64,000 nucleotides of DNA from Falsochrobactrum ovis (lineage in GTDB: Bacteria; Pseudomonadota; Alphaproteobacteria; Rhizobiales; Rhizobiaceae), in NCBI RefSeq assembly GCF_003259955.1, contig NZ_QLMK01000008.1:1-64000 (forward strand), in the 5' to 3' direction. Of this stretch, positions 9,295 to 18,176 are shown one piece after another (positions within the stretch are counted from its first letter, which is position 1; every line of letters starts with the position of its first letter). A model generated the notes under the pieces. The model was not told the origin of the DNA and made no database searches. It was given only the letters and a program-made list of their open reading frames with translations. Both the position numbers and the translations under genes were made by a program.

Positions 9295-10292
9295 TTCAGC
9301 TGCTTAGGCGTATTGCACCACAACTCATCGCACTGGCGGCACTTGTTGCCCTGATTAGTGTTTTTTATCCCAGCTTTCTTTCCATGTCTTTTCATGACGG
9401 CAGGTTGGTCGGGCCAGTAGTGGACGTGATGAAACGGAGCGCCCCGGTAGCTTTACTGGCTATTGGCATGACTTTGGTTATCGCGACGCGGGGCATAGAT
9501 CTTTCCGTTGGTGCTACCATGGCAATTTGTGGCGCTGTGGCTGCATTCGCAATTTCCGCCGGATGGGGGATTGGCGCCGCGGTCGGGCTAGCTTTGCTAG
9601 CCGGTGTTTTAGCCGGTTTATGGAATGGCGCCCTTGTAGCGCTGATTGGTGTACAGCCTTTTGTCGCCACGCTTATTTTGATGACGATGGGCCGGGGCAT
9701 TGCGCAATTAATTACTGAAGGCCGTATTCTGACATTTAATGATCCGGCTTTTTCTTGGATTGGCTCTGGTATATTTTTGGGATTGCCGGTGCCAATATGG
9801 ATATGGCTGATCATGGCGGTTGCGGTGGCGTTTGTGTTGCGCAAGACCGCTCTTGGGCTTTTAATAGAATCTGTCGGTATTAACCGGCGCGCCAGCGCCT
9901 TGGCGGGCGTAAACGCTACCGTGTTGCTTATTTCGGTCTATATCTGCGCGGGGGTTTGTGCTGCCTTGGCCGGGATGATTGTTGCTGCCGATATTCGTGG
10001 GGCCGATGCCAATAATGCTGGCCTCTGGCTTGAGCTGGATGCGATCCTCGCGGTTGTCATTGGTGGTAATTCGTTACTTGGGGGGCGTTTTTCCATTATT
10101 GCATCCGTATTGGGCGCGCTAATTATTTCAGCTATCTCAATAGGCGTTCGGCTGATCGGTTTCCCATCTGAATACAACCTCGTTATCAAGGCTGTTTTGG
10201 TCTTGATTATTCTGGTTGTGCAATCGCCCCGCCTTGCGACCGAGTGGCAATTCTGGCGCATGGAGCTTGCGCGTCAGGGGAGGAAACTATGA
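9291..10292 (+). CDS. ytfT: Sugar ABC transporter permease, YtfT-like
   Basis: This 333-residue CUT2 permease begins with GTG overlapping the ytfR stop. It has about nine or ten hydrophobic segments and the family motif ATRGIDLSVGATMAICGAVAA, and later AVVIGGNSLLGG, as in YtfT. It should pair with the next gene to form a heterodimeric channel in the inner membrane. The four-base overlaps on both sides show tight translational coupling with ytfR and yjfF. Confidence 0.87.
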   Translation: MIQLLRRIAPQLIALAALVALISVFYPSFLSMSFHDGRLVGPVVDVMKRSAPVALLAIGMTLVIATRGIDLSVGATMAICGAVAAFAISAGWGIGAAVGLALLAGVLAGLWNGALVALIGVQPFVATLILMTMGRGIAQLITEGRILTFNDPAFSWIGSGIFLGLPVPIWIWLIMAVAVAFVLRKTALGLLIESVGINRRASALAGVNATVLLISVYICAGVCAALAGMIVAADIRGADANNAGLWLELDAILAVVIGGNSLLGGRFSIIASVLGALIISAISIGVRLIGFPSEYNLVIKAVLVLIILVVQSPRLATEWQFWRMELARQGRKL

Positions 10293-11266
10293 ATATCCGC
10301 GCACTGCCACTCTATGTCACGATTGCCATTTTCATAGTGGCCTATGCCATTTGCTGGATGCAGTTTCCAGCCATGCTTTCTACACGCGTTATCGCCAATT
10401 TGCTCACCGATAATGCCTATTTAGGTATCGTTGCCGTCGGTATGACATTGGTTATTATCTCGGGTGGGATCGATCTTTCTGTCGGATCAGTCATTGCTTT
10501 TTCGGGGGTGTTTATCGCGGTAATGCTGCGAGATACTTCAATCCACCCGCTGTTAGTGTTTGCGATGCTGTTGTGCCTCACAACAGCTTTTGGCGCCGCT
10601 ATGGGGTGGATAATCTATGCTTTGGCAATGCCCGCCTTTATTGTCACTCTTGCTGGCATGTTTTTTGCGCGTGGCATGGCCTATCTTATCTCGATCGATT
10701 CAGTGCCCATTCATGCCCCGTTTTATCAGACGCTTCAAAGTGCTTATTGGTTGATGCCGGGTCGCGGTAGGTTGACCCTGATCGCCGTAACGATGCTGGT
10801 GATTTTTGCCATTGGCATGTTGATTGCACATAAAACTCGTTTTGGTGCCAGTGTTTATGCCTTGGGTGGCGGTGAGGCCACCGCACGGCTAATGGGTGTA
10901 CAACAGGGAAAAACGACGGTTTTAGTTTATGCCTTTTCCGGTGCAATGGCAGGGTTGGCGGGCATTGTCTTTTCAATTTACACGGGTTCAGGTTATTCAC
11001 TGGCGACCGTGGGAACCGAACTCACAGCCATTGCGGCTGTGGTTATTGGTGGCACATTGCTGACTGGCGGCGCTGGCTATATGTTCGGCACTTTCGTTGG
11101 CGTTTTAACCATGGGTTTAATCCAAACCTACATCGTTTTTGACGGTAGCCTATCGAGCTGGTGGACAAAAATTGTCATCGGCATATTGCTGCTTTCCTTT
11201 ATTCTGCTTCAGAAAGGTTTGCTGCATTTATCTGACCGTCATCTGGCAAAAGGCAGAACCATGTGA
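10289..11266 (+). CDS. yjfF: Sugar ABC transporter permease, YjfF-like
   Basis: This 325-residue second permease of the YtfQRT-YjfF system starts at ATG 10289, overlapping the ytfT stop, with AGGGGAGGAAAC just upstream. The hydrophobic segments, the motif [17 protein letters not shown] and AVVIGGTLLTGGAG are those of CUT2 permeases. Galactofuranose-type transporters use two different permease genes, which supports the family call. In-frame codons upstream of 10289 lie within ytfT and I left them out. Confidence 0.87.
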   Translation: MNIRALPLYVTIAIFIVAYAICWMQFPAMLSTRVIANLLTDNAYLGIVAVGMTLVIISGGIDLSVGSVIAFSGVFIAVMLRDTSIHPLLVFAMLLCLTTAFGAAMGWIIYALAMPAFIVTLAGMFFARGMAYLISIDSVPIHAPFYQTLQSAYWLMPGRGRLTLIAVTMLVIFAIGMLIAHKTRFGASVYALGGGEATARLMGVQQGKTTVLVYAFSGAMAGLAGIVFSIYTGSGYSLATVGTELTAIAAVVIGGTLLTGGAGYMFGTFVGVLTMGLIQTYIVFDGSLSSWWTKIVIGILLLSFILLQKGLLHLSDRHLAKGRTM

Positions 11267-11434
11267 GCATCGGCTATGCGGGGTCGGGCCACCTTTAGCA
11301 GTTTGAAAATCGGCTCTTTGTCTTCATCAAAATAATATCAGTTGAAACTCAAAGAGAAACCAAGCAAAGCAGTAATGCGTATAGTTATTAGGCTGGCGCG
11401 GATCTCTTCTTTCTAATTATTCCCCAGGAACTCC

Positions 11435-12343
11435 ATGTTAAATAATACAAAACCAGTTGGTGCTTACACAGGCCTGGCATTGTCTGGCCCAGCCATAATG
11501 CTTCTTGGCATGCTGATGTTTTCCATGAACGATGTGATGGGGAAATGGCTGGTTGCAAGTTACGGTGTGGGACAGGTTGTTTTAATCCGTAGTATTGCTG
11601 CGCTTTGTATTTTAGCGCCCTTCATCTGGCGGGCTGGATTGACACCCATATTTTCCGCTGAAAAACCTGGCCTGCAATTTGCGCGCGTATTTTTCTCAAC
11701 GTTTGAGGTATTCGCATTTTATTATGCTGTAATGTATCTGCCTCTAGCAGATGTGATGACTTATTGGCTTGCAGCGCCGATCTATGTTGCGGCAGCTTCA
11801 CCCTTTCTGCTTGGTGAAAAGGTCGGTTGGCGACGGTGGCTTGCCATTTTTGTGGGCTTTGTCGGAGTGATAATTGCGCTCAATCCATCAAGCACCATGT
11901 TTACCGCGCCTGCCTTAATATCCGTTGCTGGTACAATGGCTTTTGCATTCATGATGATTTCTGGTCGCCAGTTGCGCGGTACCCCTGATAGAACGCTTGC
12001 CTTTTTTCAGCTATTAGGAGCGCTTGTGGCGGGGCTGATATTTGCTCCTTTCGATTGGGCACCCCTTGCCTCAAGTTTCGAGCTGGTTTTGATGCTGTTG
12101 CTAGGAATAGTGGCAACGGGTGCGCATATGCTGGTAAACCGGGCGTTAAAGATTTCTGATGCCGCCACAGTCGCTCCATTGCAATATACGCTGCTGTTTT
12201 GGGCGGTGGTATTTGGGTGGATTTTCTTTGACGAAATTCCGACACTCAACGTGATTATTGGTGCGATCTTCATTGTTGCGTCCGGACTATTTATCTTCTT
12301 CCGGGAGCAAAAGTTGAAACGAAAGCGGGCATCGTCTGCATGA
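11435..12343 (+). CDS. EamA/DMT-family inner-membrane transporter
   Basis: The 302-residue protein has about ten hydrophobic segments arranged as two EamA (DMT) repeats, ending with the basic tail REQKLKRKRASSA. Features such as MLMFSMNDVMGKWL in the first helix and MTYWLAAPIYVAAASPFLLGEKVGWRRWLAIFVGF (residues cited in parts) are typical of the drug/metabolite transporter superfamily. The substrate cannot be read from sequence. It lies 85 bp before an amino-sugar deaminase-like gene and nagA, so movement of an amino sugar or its product is possible but unproven. Confidence 0.8.
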   Translation: MLNNTKPVGAYTGLALSGPAIMLLGMLMFSMNDVMGKWLVASYGVGQVVLIRSIAALCILAPFIWRAGLTPIFSAEKPGLQFARVFFSTFEVFAFYYAVMYLPLADVMTYWLAAPIYVAAASPFLLGEKVGWRRWLAIFVGFVGVIIALNPSSTMFTAPALISVAGTMAFAFMMISGRQLRGTPDRTLAFFQLLGALVAGLIFAPFDWAPLASSFELVLMLLLGIVATGAHMLVNRALKISDAATVAPLQYTLLFWAVVFGWIFFDEIPTLNVIIGAIFIVASGLFIFFREQKLKRKRASSA

Positions 12344-12428
12344 TTTTTGTGGCGTGATCTGGTTTATCGTGGAAATGCATATGATTTTGCGGTGGAGTTA
12401 AAGCTTATCCAACTGGAAGGATTGCCGA

Positions 12429-13454
12429 ATGACCCAAAGCCATATGGCGTGCGAAGTGGCGGAAATTCCAGCCGTTACTACGAAATTTCTGTCTGAAAAT
12501 CGTCAAGCATTGCATGCCGCAGCCAAAGCGCTAAAAAATAGCGGTTTCAATCTCGTTGTGACCGTGGCTCGCGGGTCTTCAGACCACGCTGCAACCTATC
12601 TCAAATATGCGATTGAACTGGAAAAAGGACTTCCAGTAGCCTCGATTGGACCGTCAATCGCTTCAATTTATAAGCGCAGTCTGCGACTTGGCTCGGCATT
12701 GTGCATCGGAATTTCGCAATCCGGGCGCAGCCCGGATATTGTCGAAATGATGCGCTCAGCGAAAGAAAGCGGTGCTCGAACCTTGGCAATTTCCAATTTA
12801 GCCGATAGTCCGCTGGCACTGGCTTCTGATTTTTGCTTTCCATTACAAGCAGGGACGGAACAAAGCGTTGCCGCTACAAAAACATTTGTCACCAGTGTTG
12901 TTGCGGGTTTGGCGCTGCTGGCTTATTGGCGAGACGATCCCGAACTTATGGCTGCGGTGGAAGCTTTACCTTCTGCATTTGAGGCCGCTCTTGCTCAGGA
13001 TTGGTCGCCGCTGGTCGAGCGGCTTTCAAAAGCGCAATCGGCCTATCTGCTAGGGCGGGGGCCGGCCTTTGCCATTGCTTGTGAGGCGGCGTTAAAGTTG
13101 AAGGAAACCTGCGGGTTACATGCCGAGGCATTCAGCGCTGCGGAGGTTCTCCACGGCCCTTCGGCTATTGTCGCCGCGGGCTTTCCGGTCATTACCCTTG
13201 GCGTTCAGGATGAAGCACTGCCACAGATGATAGCCACCGTCAGACGTTTGTTTGAACAGGGGGCCGACGTTTTTCTTACCGGCGCAGAGGTGCCAGGCGT
13301 TGTAACTTTGCCCTCAATTGCTACGGTTCACCCTCTTATGCAGCCCATCATTTTGGCGGTTTCATTTTACAGAATGGTTGAAATTCTCGCCCGCCGCAGA
13401 GGATATAACCCGGATATGCCGCCGCATCTTCATAAGGTTACAGAAACAGTTTGA
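12429..13454 (+). CDS. Double-SIS-domain amino-sugar phosphate isomerase/deaminase (NagB-II type)
   Basis: The 341-residue protein has two sugar-isomerase (SIS) domains: the first holds GSSDHAATYLKYAIE and ISQSGRSPDIVEMM, the second GRGPAFAIACEAALKLKET and ends PPHLHKVTETV, like the isomerase half of GlmS. It has no glutamine amidotransferase domain. Such stand-alone proteins act as glucosamine-6-phosphate deaminases (NagB-II) or AgaS-type deaminases. The next gene, nagA, makes glucosamine 6-phosphate, so deamination to fructose 6-phosphate is the likely job. ATG 12429 is preceded by GGAAGGA. Confidence 0.83.
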   Translation: MTQSHMACEVAEIPAVTTKFLSENRQALHAAAKALKNSGFNLVVTVARGSSDHAATYLKYAIELEKGLPVASIGPSIASIYKRSLRLGSALCIGISQSGRSPDIVEMMRSAKESGARTLAISNLADSPLALASDFCFPLQAGTEQSVAATKTFVTSVVAGLALLAYWRDDPELMAAVEALPSAFEAALAQDWSPLVERLSKAQSAYLLGRGPAFAIACEAALKLKETCGLHAEAFSAAEVLHGPSAIVAAGFPVITLGVQDEALPQMIATVRRLFEQGADVFLTGAEVPGVVTLPSIATVHPLMQPIILAVSFYRMVEILARRRGYNPDMPPHLHKVTETV

Positions 13455-13537
13455 AAGCTGGGCAAGCCATTTCGGGCAAAAGGTCGGGACAATAATGAGG
13501 CTCCGACAACAGCAAGGACCAGACAAAGGAAAGAATA

Positions 13538-14653
13538 GTGCAGCAGGTTATTGCAGCCAAACATATTTTTAATGGCGAAGAATTTTTGTCTGACCGGGCC
13601 ATTCTCATCAATGAGGGGAGAGTAGAGGCCGTTGTTCCCGTGTCTAATGCTCGTAAGCCCGACATTAATATTACTGGTCTATTGGTCCCTGCCTTTATAG
13701 ACCTTCAAGTCAATGGCGGCGGGGGCTATATGGTCAACGGCGCAACGACGGTTGAAGGTTTGCGCAGAATTTGTGCGGCGCATCAGGCACTTGGCACGGT
13801 TGGCGTTTTGCCGACATTGATAACCGACACGCCAGAGGCAACTGCTGCACTCGTTCATGCAGGCATTTTGGCAGCCAAAACTCAGGTGCCAGGTTTTCTT
13901 GGGCTGCATTTGGAAGGGCCCCATTTAGACCCACGCCGTAAAGGTGTTCATGATGCCGCTCTCATCCGTCCGATGAATGAAGACGACTTGCAACTACTCT
14001 GTGATGCGGCACGGCAATTACCGGTTTTGATGGTAACTCTGGCACCAGAAGCGGCCAGTCTGGAGCAAATTTCGATGTTAAGCGCGGCTGGTGCTATTGT
14101 TAGTTTGGGTCATAGTGACTGCAGCTATTATGAGGCGGAAGAAGCTTTTGCCGCAGGCGCGGTTTGTGCGACCCATTTATTTAATGCGATGAGCCAAATG
14201 GGCCATCGCAGTCCTGGGCTAGTGGGCGCTGTGCTCAGCGGTTCAGCAGCAGCAGGACTGATCGCCGATGGGGTGCACGTCAATGATGCGATGATGAAAA
14301 TTGCCTTGGCCGCACGGGATGACAAAATTTTTCTTGTTACAGACTGTATGTCTTTTGCAGGCACTGACCTAACCGAAATGGAGCTGCATGGCCGCAAAGT
14401 CATTCGACAAGACGGAAGATTGACGCTAGAGGACGGGACATTGGCCGGCGCGGACCTGACGCTTCCGCAAGCGGTTAGTCGACTTATAAAAGTGTTGGGA
14501 ATTCCGCCCGCAAGGGCTTTGAGGATGGCTTCAGCCATTCCTGCCGGTTTAATCGGGCAAGATGAGCTTTATGGATTTATCCGACCGGGCGCTAAGGCAG
14601 CGTTTTGGGAGCTAGGATCCGACTATCAGCTGTTGCAGAAAGTCGGTTGGTAG
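13538..14653 (+). CDS. nagA: N-acetylglucosamine-6-phosphate deacetylase
   Basis: This 371-residue amidohydrolase-superfamily enzyme begins at GTG 13538 behind AAAGGAAAG. NagA landmarks are present: FIDLQVNGGGG near residue 55, LHLEGPHLDPRRKGVH with the metal-binding Glu, LGHSDC, THLFNAMSQMGHR, and the catalytic Asp in LVTDCMSFAGT. It removes acetate from GlcNAc 6-phosphate in the cytoplasm and feeds the deaminase encoded just upstream. No GlcNAc kinase or PTS is visible here, so the phosphorylated substrate must come from elsewhere. Confidence 0.92.
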   Translation: MQQVIAAKHIFNGEEFLSDRAILINEGRVEAVVPVSNARKPDINITGLLVPAFIDLQVNGGGGYMVNGATTVEGLRRICAAHQALGTVGVLPTLITDTPEATAALVHAGILAAKTQVPGFLGLHLEGPHLDPRRKGVHDAALIRPMNEDDLQLLCDAARQLPVLMVTLAPEAASLEQISMLSAAGAIVSLGHSDCSYYEAEEAFAAGAVCATHLFNAMSQMGHRSPGLVGAVLSGSAAAGLIADGVHVNDAMMKIALAARDDKIFLVTDCMSFAGTDLTEMELHGRKVIRQDGRLTLEDGTLAGADLTLPQAVSRLIKVLGIPPARALRMASAIPAGLIGQDELYGFIRPGAKAAFWELGSDYQLLQKVGW

Positions 14654-14996
14654 CGGGTTTGCGTGGCATTGTAAGCGCGTCTTCGACAGTTTCTTTGGCT
14701 CTAACCGTACCGTTCGTGAAAGTTCACTCCACCAAATAAAGCATGAGTGGAGGGACGTGCTTCATCCATGTTTTGGTTTGCCGAGCCGCGCTCGCGCGGC
14801 ATCGAAAGTCGGACGGCGAGATTTTGTTTTCAACCGCTTTCTGCTCCAACAGGTCTGATCCTGTTTAATTCCAGCCAACATATTTGGTGGTTATTGGCAA
14901 AACCGCGCCATCGACACGGCAATTCAACTTGCACTCTGGTAATCCATATGTGAAGACTATATTCACATAAGAAATTCATTAGGAGGGAATTTCAGA
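14654..14996. promoter_or_regulatory. Intergenic region with a probable operator before the CoA-transferase gene
   Basis: This 343-bp gap has no convincing gene. GCCGCG-CTCG-CGCGGC at 14785-14800 is a perfect hairpin with a four-base loop and may end nagA transcription, though no T-run follows. TATGTGAA (14947-14954) and TTCACATA (14962-14969) form a perfect 8-bp inverted repeat with a 7-bp spacer, 28 bp before the next start codon. That placement suits a repressor site (GntR-like or other). AGGAGGGAA at about 14981 is a strong ribosome binding site for ATG 14997. Confidence 0.55.
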
Positions 14997-16154
14997 ATGT
15001 CGGAAAGCGATCTGCCGCTGAGCGGACTTGTCGTTGTCGATATGAGTCAGTTTTTATCCGGGCCTTATTGCACCTTGCGGCTGATGGATTTAGGAGCGCG
15101 GGTCATAAAGATCGAACGGCCCGATACCGGTGATCTCTCACGCAGACTTTATCTTAGCGACACAGAGATTGGTGGCGATTCCACGATTTTTCACGCCATA
15201 AATCGTGGCAAGGATAGTCTGACCATTGATTTGAAAAATCCGGATGATCTTGCTGCCCTGAAGAAACTTCTGACGCAAGCTGACGTGATGGTTCAGAATT
15301 TCCGACCAGGCGTCATTCAGCGTCTTGGTTTGAGCTATGAAGACGTAAAGCAAATCAATCCTCGCCTCGTTTATGCATCGATTAGTGGATATGGGGAAGA
15401 AGGACCGTGGGTTGGACGGCCGGGGCAGGATCTTCTGGCTCAGGCGCGCTCCGGCTTGATGTGGCTCAACGGTGACGAGGGCCAGGGCCCGGTGCCGTTC
15501 GGACTGGCAGTTGCTGATATGCTTGCAGGGGCCGCAATTGCGCAAGGCATTCTGGCAGCACTGGTAAAACGTGGTATCTCGGGCAAGGGGTCTCACGTGG
15601 AAACCAGTCTTCTTGAGGCATTGGTTGATTTTCAGTTCGAAGTTTTGACGACGCATCTCAATGACGGACGTCGTTTGCCGAAGCGGTCCGAGTTTCGCAG
15701 TGCTCACGCCTATTTGGCTGCACCTTATGGGGTCTATCCTGCTGCAGATGGTTATCTTGCGATTGCGATGATGCCGATTTCGAAACTTGTCGATTTGCTT
15801 GAAGCAGAAGCGTTGGCTCCCTACGCGGATGATCCGCAAGTCGCATTTAGCAAACGTGATGAAATTAAACGAATTATCGCAAATCGTGTTGCGGAAAAGA
15901 CTGTAGACGAATGGCTTTCGATTCTGGAGCCAGCCGATATTTGGTGTGCCCGCGTTCTCAATTGGGAAGAGCTACTTTCAAGCGAAGGATTTTCGGTTCT
16001 TGATATGCTTCAGACCGTAACGCGCGAAGATGATATTTCCATTGTTACCACATGCTCGCCACTGCGCATCAATGGGCAGCGACCAAAGGTGTCGCGGGCA
16101 GCCCCGCGCATAGGGGAAAACAGCAACCAAATCCGTGAGGAGTTTGGCCTATGA
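14997..16154 (+). CDS. Class III (CaiB/BaiF family) CoA-transferase
   Basis: The 385-residue protein matches the full length of CaiB/BaiF CoA-transferases. The N-terminal LSGLVVVDMSQFLSGPYCTL, the stretch IKIERPDTGD and NRGKDSLTIDLKNP are family hallmarks. The likely catalytic Asp lies in VADMLAG, followed by the usual RGISGKGSHVETSLLEAL. Enzymes of this family move CoA between carboxylic acids. The acid used here cannot be read from sequence. The stop codon overlaps the start of the next gene (ATGA), so the two products are probably made together. Confidence 0.88.
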   Translation: MSESDLPLSGLVVVDMSQFLSGPYCTLRLMDLGARVIKIERPDTGDLSRRLYLSDTEIGGDSTIFHAINRGKDSLTIDLKNPDDLAALKKLLTQADVMVQNFRPGVIQRLGLSYEDVKQINPRLVYASISGYGEEGPWVGRPGQDLLAQARSGLMWLNGDEGQGPVPFGLAVADMLAGAAIAQGILAALVKRGISGKGSHVETSLLEALVDFQFEVLTTHLNDGRRLPKRSEFRSAHAYLAAPYGVYPAADGYLAIAMMPISKLVDLLEAEALAPYADDPQVAFSKRDEIKRIIANRVAEKTVDEWLSILEPADIWCARVLNWEELLSSEGFSVLDMLQTVTREDDISIVTTCSPLRINGQRPKVSRAAPRIGENSNQIREEFGL

Positions 16155-17275
16155 GTGGAACCAAATTGAAAGGCATGACCTGGAGCCATCCCCGTGGCTT
16201 TGATCCAATGGTCGCGGCCGCAAAACAGTGGCACGTGGATAAGGGCATTGAGATCGAATGGGAAAAGCGCTCGCTTCAGGATTTTGAGACCTATCCGGTC
16301 GAGGAACTGGCGCGTAATTTTGATCTGATTGTGATTGATCATCCCCATGTCGGACAGATCACCAAGGAAAATTGCTTGATGCCGCTCGATGTTCCGGAAA
16401 GGGACGCCGAGTTTAAAGCCCTTGCGGCTGGTTCAGTCGGCCAGTCTTTTCCGAGCTATAATTGGCAAGGTAGACAATGGGCTTTTCCGTTGGATGCCGC
16501 AACTCAGGTTCAAGCATGGCGACCGGATTTGATCGACAGGCCTGCAAACTCCTGGGATGAGGTACTTGAGCTCGCACACGCGGGAAAAGTGTTATTGCCG
16601 CTGCGTTCGCCGCATTCATTGATGAGTTTTTACACGCTTGCCGCGAATGCGGGGACGCCTTGTTCCACTGAAGGCTCTCTTATCGCTGCATCCGATGGCA
16701 TAAAAGCATATGAGAAATTGCGCGAAATCGCATCATTGGTGAAGCCTGAATGTTTCAGCATGGATCCGATAGCAGTGCTGGAAGAAATGGCAAAACCTCA
16801 ATCAGAGATTGCCTGCTCACCGTTAATTTACGGCTATGTGAATTATGCAATGCCGGGCTTCCGAGACAATCTAATCCGCTTTGCTGATATCCCATCGGGA
16901 GCGACCGGCGTTGCAGGCTCCGCTTTGGGAGGGACAGGTATCGCAATATCTGCCTTTAGTAAGCACAGCCAAGCATGCCTTGATTTTGCTTATTGGGTCG
17001 CAAGCGGTGATGTGCAAAAAGCGCTATATGCGGGTTCAAACGGTCAGCCGGGCCATGCGGCGGCTTGGGAAGACGATAGTGTGAATGAAGCAACTTCTAA
17101 TTTCTACCGCGATACGCGGGCGACATTGGAAGGTGCATGGGTGCGGCCGCGCCACGATGGCTATATGCAGTTCCAAGAAAGCGCTTCTGAACGCATCAAT
17201 AAAGGTCTGCAAAATAATGAAAAAGCCGAAACGGTCATTGCCGATCTTAACCGGCTTTTTAGCGAAAGCTTTTGA
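16151..17275 (+). CDS. Solute-binding-protein homologue without signal peptide (probably cytoplasmic)
   Basis: The 374-residue protein resembles family 1 extracellular solute-binding proteins, with segments such as WEKRSLQDFE, YDFxxY-free core FDLIVIDHPHVGQIT, and a C-terminal SASERINKGL. Residue 1 falls where the mature part of exported relatives begins (LKGMTWSHPRGFDP), and no hydrophobic signal or lipobox is present. An upstream extension would lie within the CoA-transferase frame. It overlaps that gene by four bases and no permease or ATPase is next to it. It may be an intracellular sensor or carrier of the acid handled by the CoA-transferase; that is speculation. Confidence 0.75.
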   Translation: MSGTKLKGMTWSHPRGFDPMVAAAKQWHVDKGIEIEWEKRSLQDFETYPVEELARNFDLIVIDHPHVGQITKENCLMPLDVPERDAEFKALAAGSVGQSFPSYNWQGRQWAFPLDAATQVQAWRPDLIDRPANSWDEVLELAHAGKVLLPLRSPHSLMSFYTLAANAGTPCSTEGSLIAASDGIKAYEKLREIASLVKPECFSMDPIAVLEEMAKPQSEIACSPLIYGYVNYAMPGFRDNLIRFADIPSGATGVAGSALGGTGIAISAFSKHSQACLDFAYWVASGDVQKALYAGSNGQPGHAAAWEDDSVNEATSNFYRDTRATLEGAWVRPRHDGYMQFQESASERINKGLQNNEKAETVIADLNRLFSESF

Positions 17276-17281
17276 TCAAAT

Positions 17282-17307
17282 CGGGCTGTCGTTTCAGCGA
17301 CAGCCCG
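17282..17307. terminator. Terminator hairpin between convergent genes
   Basis: CGGGCTGTCG (17282-17291) pairs perfectly with CGACAGCCCG (17298-17307) around loop TTTCAG. It lies seven bases after the stop of the solute-binding-protein homologue and before the end of the leftward amidohydrolase gene, so it may serve both. There is no long T-run. Just after it GCTAGTATCAC occurs twice (17308-17318 and 17321-17331), the second copy running into the amidohydrolase stop codon. Confidence 0.7.
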
Positions 17308-17327
17308 GCTAGTATCACCTGCTAGTA

Positions 17328-18176
17328 TCACAATTGCCAAAGGCGCTTTGCATTCTCTGAAAATAAGCGCGCTTTTTCCTCCGCACTACATCCCTCAAGC
17401 AATGCATGGGTTGCCGCAACCCATGTTGAGAGCCCTGCATCCACGGAGCTTGCTAAGGTGCAGACGGGCCAGTCACTTCCCCAGATCACACGCTCCCAGC
17501 CGAATGATTGGATGACATGTTCGATATAGGGCCGCAGCGTTTCGACGGTCCAATTATCCGCATCCGCATAGGCGACAACACCGGAAATTTTCACCACTAT
17601 ATTTTCACGATTTGCCGCCTCACTGATACCCTTTTGCCAGCTTTCCAAAGCGCCAGATTTAATATCTGGTACACCACAATGATCCAGCACAAATTGAACT
17701 GCGGGGGCGAGGTCGGCCAAAGCAAGTACTTTGTCTATCTGGTGGGGCAGGGTACAAAGATCAAAGGTGAGATTGGTACCCTCTAACCGGCGGATATTCT
17801 CACGAAAAAGGGCTCTTTCGGAAACATCATCTGGCACGACATGCAGCACGCGACGAAAACCTTTTACAAAAGGATTGCTGCATTGTTGTTCCAGATAATC
17901 GGCAAAGCCTTGCTCTTCTGGCCGACAAGCGGCGATGGCGCCTTTGAGAAAGCCTTTCGATTCTTTGGCCAAGGCTTCGATATGGGCCGTTTCAGCGGCC
18001 ATTTGGGCGGGGTCAACATCGACCTCCATATGAAGTGCGGCTGTAATTCCGCACCGCTCCGCTTGCTTGCGATAGGTTTCAAACAAGAAGTCACGGTTTA
18101 GCGCAGGAACATCGCTCAGCCATGGATAATCCAGCGCGGTTCTGTCGATCAGGTGTAAATGGGTATCAATAATCAT
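17328..18176 (-). CDS. Amidohydrolase (amidohydrolase_2 family), sugar lactonase-like
   Basis: The 282-residue TIM-barrel metal hydrolase starts MIIDTHLHLID with the metal-binding HxH pair. It has LDHCGVP with a further His, and ends the barrel with IWGSDWPVC, whose Asp is catalytic. Length and motifs fit the group holding L-fuconolactonase and L-rhamnono-lactonase, which open sugar lactones. It is divergent from a CUT1 operon that includes an enolase-superfamily dehydratase-like gene and an oxidoreductase, which suits an oxidative sugar pathway. The exact lactone is unknown. Confidence 0.8.
   Translation of the reverse strand: MIIDTHLHLIDRTALDYPWLSDVPALNRDFLFETYRKQAERCGITAALHMEVDVDPAQMAAETAHIEALAKESKGFLKGAIAACRPEEQGFADYLEQQCSNPFVKGFRRVLHVVPDDVSERALFRENIRRLEGTNLTFDLCTLPHQIDKVLALADLAPAVQFVLDHCGVPDIKSGALESWQKGISEAANRENIVVKISGVVAYADADNWTVETLRPYIEHVIQSFGWERVIWGSDWPVCTLASSVDAGLSTWVAATHALLEGCSAEEKARLFSENAKRLWQL

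Noticed and set aside
14949-14967. Possible CRP site (TGTGA ... TCACA) before the CoA-transferase gene
   Set aside because: The spacing is nine bases rather than six, so it does not fit a CRP site; I keep it as an unassigned inverted repeat.
15138-15839. Long antisense open frame inside the CoA-transferase gene
   Set aside because: It is an out-of-frame shadow: its product is rich in Arg, Cys and Gln without domain features, and the sense gene has a complete family match.
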